Below, piece by piece: positions 23,301 to 32,300 of a DNA stretch of 64,000 nucleotides; the first letter of the stretch is position 1; each line of letters begins with the position of its first letter. Origin of the DNA: Malachius bipustulatus (taxonomy: Eukaryota > Arthropoda > Insecta > Coleoptera > Melyridae); assembly GCA_910589415.1 (NCBI GenBank), contig OU342633.1, positions 36,710,210 to 36,774,209 of the forward strand, read 5' to 3'. Both the position numbers and the translations under genes were made by a program. The notes beneath the pieces are model-generated. The model was not told the origin of the DNA. It saw nothing but the letters and a program-made list of their open reading frames with translations, and ran no database searches.

Positions 23301-26300
23301 AAAGATTATGACATTATCTTCAAAAAACTAGAAAACTAATTTTTTTGACAGCCAGTTATGTTATCCCCATATTATTTACTAATATAATAATACCTACTTA
23401 TTTACCTAATATTAATATTATGCTTTGATAAAAATTAATAGATTTAATGATTATGTTTTATTTAAGATATTTTAATTAATATTCATTACTTCTAGATAAT
23501 ATTACAAAATCCAATGTCAGCAGTCTTCCAAGGCATTTTACTTAATTATTTTATTATTTAATTCTTTGACATCCTGTTGTTGAACATATTATACTACAAC
23601 GTTCTTTCAACTCTGAAACAATGCAAATATGCATTTCTAGAAATACCTTGGTAGATGGAAATCTTTTATATTCTACTTTCCCACAGGAAAGTGTAACCTT
23701 AGCTTCTAGAGGAGTGAACTTTAAAATATAAACATTTATTGTCGTAGAAAATATAATTTTGTAATAATAAGACAATTCAGTCTTACGCTGGATTCCGTAG
23801 TTTTAACATTGCTTGGAACAGTTTGTAATTCTCACAATTAAAGTTTTTCGCCTTTTATTTGTTTTATAATTTTTTAAAAACATAATTCAAAGGGCCCAAA
23901 ACGTAAATGGCGCAGTCATCCGGATTTCGTTAGTGCATTCTTTTTCCAAAAATCGTTAAAAGTTTGCTCGTGAATTTCAATTCTTTGTTCGAAATCGAAC
24001 CGTATTTTTGGACTTTGTCGTGAAAACGTGAACTTGTGTACAAGCATCGACACAATCCACTGCCAGGACTACCCATCGCCTGATTCACAACAGACTCCGC
24101 AACCATCAGCCAGCCGAAATTTGGAACAAGCATCGTCCAGTTTCGCCCATCTGCAACCAGTCAGCCTAAATTTGGAACAAGCATCGTCCAGTTTGGCTTC
24201 ATCGTAGATTAAGAAAATGAAACAGAAGATATTAATGTGAGTACCTTTTAACTCTTTCCATGTATCCTATCCATTATTGACTCGTTAATGATTTTTATTG
24301 ATATTAATAATTAATGTCTGATATAGATGATTTATTGAAAACATTTAACGAATTACGTTTAAGATCAGTTCAAAGATTAGAAAATATTGTTGGAGAAAAT
24401 ACTGAAGAATCTAATTCAACTATTGAAATAAAATCAGATACGGATTTATTAAGTGATCAGAAATTAAATACTGATTTAGTAGATTTAGAAAAATTTTTAG
24501 ATAGTAGTAAGAGTGATAGCAAATCAACTGAAATGGCAAACAATAATAATAATATGAAACTTTATTTGGATGCTATCCCAAATTATGATGGTAATCAAGC
24601 TACCCTAGGAATTTATATTTCAGCTTGTGAAAGCTTTCTTAGTACATTCTTTACAAAAGATAATGACGTTCAAAATTCTTGGTTAGTAAAGCTGATTACA
24701 AATAAATTAAGTGGTCGAGCGTTAACATTAATTGCTAGTAGAGACGACCTCGTAGATTGGAATAGTTACAAAAAATTATTGATTTCCTATTTTGGTGACC
24801 AAAGAAATTCAAAATGTCTTGTTAGAGATTTAATGAATTTAAGAATGGAGAAAAATGAATCTCCATATCAATTTGGCATGAGATGTCAAGATGTTAGGGT
24901 TTTACTTTTAACAAAATTAAAATTAGAAGAAAATGATGCAGGAATAAGACTTGCTAAAACTGCAATGTACGATGAAATGTCTTTAGATGTATTTTTAAAC
25001 GTGATCCCTGAAAGATTGTCAGATAAGGTCAGATTTAAAAATCCTAAGAGTTTAGAAGAAGCAATGAATTTTGTGATTGAAGAGGAAAATGTTGCATATT
25101 ATAGAAATAGATTATATAATCCTAATGCTAATAAAAATGACAAACCCATCCAAAAATTTCAACCATCTCAAACAAATAATCTACATTATGCATATCCATC
25201 TCAACCAGCGAATTTTCCTAGACCTAACTTACCACCATCAAATTTTAATTTTAAATTTCAAAGACCTGCATTGCAACAACCTGCTCAACGTCCAATGTTT
25301 TCGAGCAATAATTTCTACCAAAATAATTTCCAACGAAGACCTTTCAATAATAATTTTTACCCAAGATTTCAAAGACCTAATTTCCAAAATAATCCTAATT
25401 TTAATAATAGCAATAATAGTGCTAACCCGAATTCATTTTATAAACCCACGCCTATGGATACGTCCTCAGGTAATACTAGACATACGACAAACACTACTGA
25501 AACCAGACCCCGGAAAATTCCGAGACGAAGTTTTGAAGAAATGTACCATCAAGATATTATTAATAATAGTCCAGCAAATAAAATAAATATATCAGGTAAC
25601 CAATATTTGCCTTATAATGATGATTATTATTATAATGAGAATCAATACTATAACGAAAATGACGACTTTGATTATTCTGAGTATTATCAATCAGAATACT
25701 ATCAACAATCAGAATACGACGAACCTGAAAATAATGAAATACAAAATTCACCTGAAAATTTTAAAGACGATCAAAATCTAAATTTTCAGCAGGACCAGTC
25801 AACTCAAGATTTAACCTAATAGATTTAAATAACATCAATCAAAATTTACTACCTTACATTATTATTCCACATGTCAATCTGAAATTTTTAATTGACACAG
25901 GATCATCAAGAACTTTGATCAGTCCAGATGTTGTAAATAAGTATTACAGGAAATATGTAGAGGTAGAACCTTTCAAAATTAAAACTGCACATAAAACAAC
26001 TTCGCATAAGTATGTTGCAAACATACCCTTGCCTAAAACTTTTAATTGCATGATGTATCACAAGTTTTGCATTTTTGATTTTAGCAAAAATTACGATGGA
26101 CTTATCGGAATCGACTTACTTAAAAGGTTAAAAGCTGACATCAGCATTGAAAACAAAATTTTGAAAACTAAAGATACAAATATTCCAATTCATTACGGAA
26201 ATAACAATTTTAATAAATGCACGGTTACAATTGATCCTAGAATGGAAAAAATTGTAAAAATACCTGTGAACACCCTCTCTTCCTTAGGAATCATAAATCA

Positions 26301-29300
26301 TTTATCATTCCAAGACGGCGTTGAAACACCCACAGCGCTAGTAAATATTAAGAATAATTTTGCAATTACCACTGTAATAAATTCTAATGACTTTCCGGTC
26401 AAATTTGAAATTAATGAACCGTTAGTGGTTGATTCTTTAAATTGTTATGAAGAAATGGAAGTAGATGAATCAAATTCAAACTCATCTAACGATCAAAATA
26501 TGAATAACAATATTGACCAAATCTTAAAAGAAAATTTGCAAAATCTTAGATTATCTCATTTGAATAATCAAGAACGAAACGAAATTTTTAAAATATGTCA
26601 TGAATATCGTGATATTTTTTATTGTAATAAATTACCTTTAACATTCACAAACGTAATTAAACATTCAATTAAATTAAAAGATGAGACACCTATTTACAAA
26701 AAAGCTTATCGATTACCCCAAGCTAGTCAATTAGAAGCCGAAAGACAAATCAAAGATTTGTTAGAACAAGATATCATCCAACCATCAGACTCACCTTGGA
26801 GTAGCCCAATAATAATCGTACCGAAAAAACTTGATGCCTCCGGCGAACGAAAACACAGGCTAGTAATCGATTATCGGAAACTTAACGAACAAACTGTAGA
26901 TGATAGGTATCCATTACCGAACATTACAGAAATTCTTGACAAGCTAGGTAAATGTCAATATTTTTCAACCCTTGATCTTGCCTCGGGTTTTCATCAAATA
27001 GAAATGAACGAAAACGACATACAAAAAACTGCCTTTAGTACCCCACGAGGACATTATGAATATAAACGGATGCCCTTCGGTTTAAAAAATGCACCGGCAA
27101 CGTTCCAGCGTGTAATGGATAATGTTCTGAGAGGTATACAAAATGAAAAATGTATAGTTTACTTAGATGATATTATCATTTATTCAACATCCCTTCAAGA
27201 GCATGTAGAAAAATTGAGAGCAGTCTTTGATCGGCTTAGATCAGCAAAATTTAAAATTCAGTTAGATAAGAGTGAGTTTTTAAAAAGAGAAGTAGCCTTT
27301 TTGGGTCACATTGTAACGCCTGAAGGTGTTTTGCCCAATCCAGATAAAATATCAGCAGTAATAAATTACCCTTTGCCAAAAACCAACAAAGAGATCAAAA
27401 GTTTCTTAGGTCTTAGTGGTTATTACCGCAAATTTATTAAGGACTATGCTCAAATTACCAAGCCACTCACCAAGTGTCTTAAGAAAGGCAATAAAATCGT
27501 ACACGATTCTGAATTTATTTCCGCATTTGAAAAAGTAAAAAATATTCTTACTAATCATCCTGTTCTTCAATACCCAGACTTTTCTAAACCATTTGTACTA
27601 ACCACAGATGCATCAAATGTAGCCCTTGGAGCAATTTTGAGTCAAGGCCCTATAGGACAAGACCGACCTATATGTTATGCTTCTAGAACCCTTAACAAAA
27701 GCGAACAAGATTATCATGCTATGGAGAAAGAACTACTTGCTATAGTTTGGGCAACCAAATATTTTAGACCATATTTGTATGGAAGAAAGTTCCAAATATA
27801 CACAGATCACCGCCCTTTAGTGTGGTTATTTAAATCAAAAGACCCTAATTCTAAATTACAAAGATGGAGAATTAGACTAGAAGAATTCGATTATGAAATA
27901 ATTCATAAAAAGGGAATATTTAATAGAAATGCCGATGCCCTTAGCAGAATAAAAATCGATCAAATAAACGCAATCGATAATGATTCAGTTATAGTCAATA
28001 TTGATGATTTTGAAAATTTAGATGATATCTCAGATGACGATAGCGAACAGACAAGCAATTCTAATGCTAATTCTGAACCCAGAAACGCGATTAGAATTTT
28101 AGACGAAGCAATTGATAACAAACCCAATCAATACTTTATCAATGAAGTTCTTACAAAGCCTAAACCCGTAGAAATAATTAAAAAATCGAATAAAACCATT
28201 CATAATGTGTATATTACAAAATCTAATAACGAAGATCAAATTAAAAAGTTTCTTAAAGAATACACAGCTGAGAAGAAGAAATACTATTTTTACTTTAGTA
28301 CAGAAAATCTATATAAAGATTTTAGCAACATTTATATTCGGTTATTTAATGATTCAGGTCCCAATATTATTAGATGCACTTCAAAATTAATAGTTATATC
28401 GGACCCAGATGAAGAATTACAAGTTATAGAATATCAACATGTAGGGAAAACTAACCACCGTGGTATAACAGAGACCCTCAAACAAATACAAAGAAGGTAT
28501 TATTTTGATGACATGAAAAATAAAATCACTAGCTTTATCAATAAATGTGACATTTGCAATAAAGCGAAATACGACAGAAATCCCCCCAAGATTCCTTTAA
28601 TGATAACTTCCACTCCGGAAAAACCATTTCAGAAATTGCACGCCGATACTTTTGTCGTAGAATCAAAAAATTACCTCACAATTATTGATGCATTCACTAA
28701 ATTTGGACAAGCGATCCCTATTACATCTAAAAATAGCATCGACGTTACACAAGGTTTCTTGCAATACTTTGCTTGTTTCGGAACACCCCTTATGATTACC
28801 TTAGACAACGGTACTGAGTTTCAAAATGAAACGGTCCAAAATGTTTTAGAAATGCATAAAATAAAAATTCACTTTGTAACAGAGAACCACCCAGATTCAA
28901 ACGGTTTAATAGAACGATTACATTCAACATTACTAGAGCAAATAAGAGTTCTAAAATTAACCTTTAAAAATGAACCTATAACAACACTTATGAATTATGC
29001 CCTAATAGCATATAATAATACAATTCATTCATCCACGAATTTTACACCCTTAGAACTTATGTTAGGACATTCAGATAATCGCAATCCTTTGGACATTCAC
29101 TATAACCAACAAGTATACCAAGATTACGCGAAAAATCACCAAGAAAAATTAAAAATTGTCTATAAATCAATTTCAGAAACATTAGAAAAGGAAAAACATA
29201 GAGTTATTGATAAGAGAAATGAACGATTAAGCGACATTCAATTTAAAGTAGGACAAACTGTATATGAGAAAAATTATAAAGGTAGGAGACGTAAAACCGC

Positions 29301-32300
29301 TCAGAGAAATTTTGGTCCATATGTTATCGAAAAGATATCAGATAAAAATGTAGCTGTTATAAGTGACAATAACACTAAGCGATATGTACACCTCAAAAAC
29401 TTACGCCATCCTTGTCTTTCAGATCAATCTTCCTCATCCTCAACTTCACCATAGGTCGAGAATATGATAAAATCAATATACAGAAAATTGACAACAACCC
29501 TGGAATTTTACCACTCAAATTAGGACACATGCAAAATATAGTAGATTACTGGACTTTAATACAGAAATTCGATTTAACTGATCTAATAAAAGAATTTAAA
29601 ATTTTAGAAAACAATTATTTGACAATCAATCAATCGATGAACATGACTAAATTTGGAGATCAATATTCCAGAGAAATGTATAATTATAAATACATAATCG
29701 AAAATCTACTTAAAGAAACAAAAAATAAATTTATTCAATTAATTCCTGAACAAATGATTACGAGATCTAAAAGAGGCCTAATAAATGGAATAGGTAATAT
29801 TTTCAAAGCAATTACTGGTAACTTGGACAATGAAGATGCCGAAAGGTATGATAAAGCAATTGAACAGCTGTCTGATAACCAAGAAAAATTGAAAGTTATT
29901 ATCAAAGATCAAATTTCTTTAACTCAAACAGCAATAATTAAATTCAATGATACTATCCAAAAATTAACAAGCAATCAGTTAATAATGGAAAGTCGAATTA
30001 TGCAAGTTAGCAATGTTATGAATGAACTAGAACTAAGAACAGCTAATCTGTATGAATTAGTGATTATGAACACTGTCTTCAACCAAATAATATCAGCAAT
30101 CACGGTTATTCAAAGAATACTTGAATCTTTGGAAAATGCAGTAACATTTGCCAAACTTAATACATTACACCCTAGTATCATAGAACCGGTTGATCTGTTA
30201 TCAGAATTAGAAACAATCGCACCTTTTATTAAGACCGATAAACTACCTTTCGATGTCTCTAAAGAAAATCTAATCTTGTTTGAAAAAACAATTGCAATTA
30301 AAGCATACACAAAAAATAATGAAATTGTGTTCATATTAGAAATTCCGATCGTTGAATTAGAATCATATGATTACTTTCATTTATTTGCATTCCCCATCAG
30401 AAATAACGACCATTTTCGAGTCATTGTTCCTAGAAAGAAATTCCTTTCCATAAATGAGTTAAGGTATGGACTAAGTGACAACCAATGTGAAGAAATAATT
30501 TCTGGCCAATACATGTGCCACTCAATCAGCACCAGTCAAATACATGATGACAGCCCCTGTGAGGTTCAGCTTATAATATTTAATAATAAGTATGGTCATT
30601 GTAAATTGAAACCAATATCAATCAATTCTACCAAAATCCAGAAGGTGTCAGAAAACAAGTGGATAGTAATTATTCCAACAGAAGTGATTGCAGTAACAAT
30701 TTGTCAAAAGGACGAAAGCAAAGCAGCCCTTCTTGGAAGTTATACAATAACCATTAATGAGGATTGTTACATGAAAATAGATAAAGAAACAATTCGCATG
30801 TACCAGAATCCAAGTGCCGTAAGAAAATTTGTCAACGTCCCAGAGATTCAGCTGTCATTACCTGTAATTAATACTTCAAGTAACATGATATTGACTCCAC
30901 TCCAGTTAGAGCATCTTGACCTAGATGAACTCAACAATGCAGTGAAATTAATGGACAAAAATCGTGAAAGTGTCAACAACATTAAGCCACCTGTAGTGCA
31001 TTATAATAACATTAGTGTGTGGACAATAATTCTAGTAATTTTGATAATCTGCATATTTTTATATTTAGCATATACAGTGTATTCTAAAAAAACAAGTGAA
31101 AAACTCGAAAGTCGAACCAGATCCTTTACAGGAAATATCTTTTAAAAATTAGTGTGCTTTTAGTTTAAAAACCCCTAATTTTTCTCTTAGGGAGGGAGAA
31201 GTTATGTTATCCCCATATTATTTACTAATATAATAATACCTACTTATTTACCTAATATTAATATTATGCTTTGATAAAAATTAATAGATTTAATGATTAT
31301 GTTTTATTTAAGATATTTTAATTAATATTCATTACTTCTAGATAATATTACAAAATCCAATGTCAGCAGTCTTCCAAGGCATTTTACTTAATTATTTTAT
31401 TATTTAATTCTTTGACATCCTGTTGTTGGACATATTATACTACAACGTTCTTTCAACTCTGAAACAATGCAAATATGCATTTCTAGAAATACCTTGGTAG
31501 ATGGAAATCTTTTATATTCTACTTTCCCACAGGAAAGTGTAACCTTAGCTTCTAGAGGAGTGAACTTTAAAATATAAACATTTATTGTCGTAGAAAATAT
31601 AATTTTGTAATAATAAGACAATTCAGTCTTACGCTGGATTCCGTAGTTTTAACATTGCTTGGAACAGTTTGTAATTCTCACAATTAAAGTTTTTCGCCTT
31701 TTATTTGTTTTATAATTTTTTAAAAACATAATTCAAAGGGCCCAAAACGTAAATAGCCCCATATCTCAAAAACGGTTCATTTACAGTTACGACTATATTC
31801 GCATAGAACGATTTTGTGTAAATTTAATTCGCTTTACGTAAGCGTGAAAACAGATATGCCGTTATGTTCCTCATCGCCATTTTACTCAAAAATCACTCAA
31901 AATTTCAGTTCTCGGCAATCTCCAATACGTAACATTGGAACAAATAGCATCCAGATTCCCACCGAAATACATCGGAATCTTGGACGGGGGCAGCGCGACC
32001 TGCGGCACCATCGCAGCTGTCGTTCAAATCTTGTCATTGGAGATCGGAACGTCCTCTGACACCGTCGCCATCATATACTTCTCCATCGGGCTGCTCTACG
32101 TAATCTTCAGCATCGGCACGTACCTCGTAATATCGAAAACTTCGCCTTACTACAAGCATCGACTCAGCATGGTCGTGGAAGCGAGCAGGACGGAGTCCAC
32201 CAGCTTCCGGCAGGTCGTCAGAATTTTGTGGAACATCAAGATCGTCCTGGTGACATACCTGCTGAGCATCTTTTCCACGATGGTGTTACAACCGGGCGTG

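Larger units (their letters stand above)
23354..31754 (+). mobile_element. Errantivirus-like LTR retrotransposon (Ty3/gypsy, env-bearing)
   Basis: 8401 bp in the order LTR, primer site, gag, pol (protease, RT, RNase H, integrase), env, polypurine tract, LTR. It has two 555-bp LTRs, a 4-bp AGCC duplication and no obvious stop or frameshift lesion in the three genes, so it looks complete and recent. It sits in the sense orientation in ENT-A intron 3, inside an older MITE. Errantiviruses are insect endogenous retroviruses whose env resembles baculovirus F proteins; some are infectious and many are controlled by piRNAs. Assignment to errantiviruses rests on the env type, the serine-tRNA-like primer site and the 4-bp duplication. 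Confidence 0.95.

Noticed and set aside
25077..25586. 169-residue frame inside gag
   Set aside because: It is a shadow of the low-complexity Asn/Gln-rich gag codons in another frame, with no motif.
23554..31621. 73-residue minus-strand frame in each LTR
   Set aside because: It appears twice only because the LTR is repeated. It lies across the promoter region and has no family signature.
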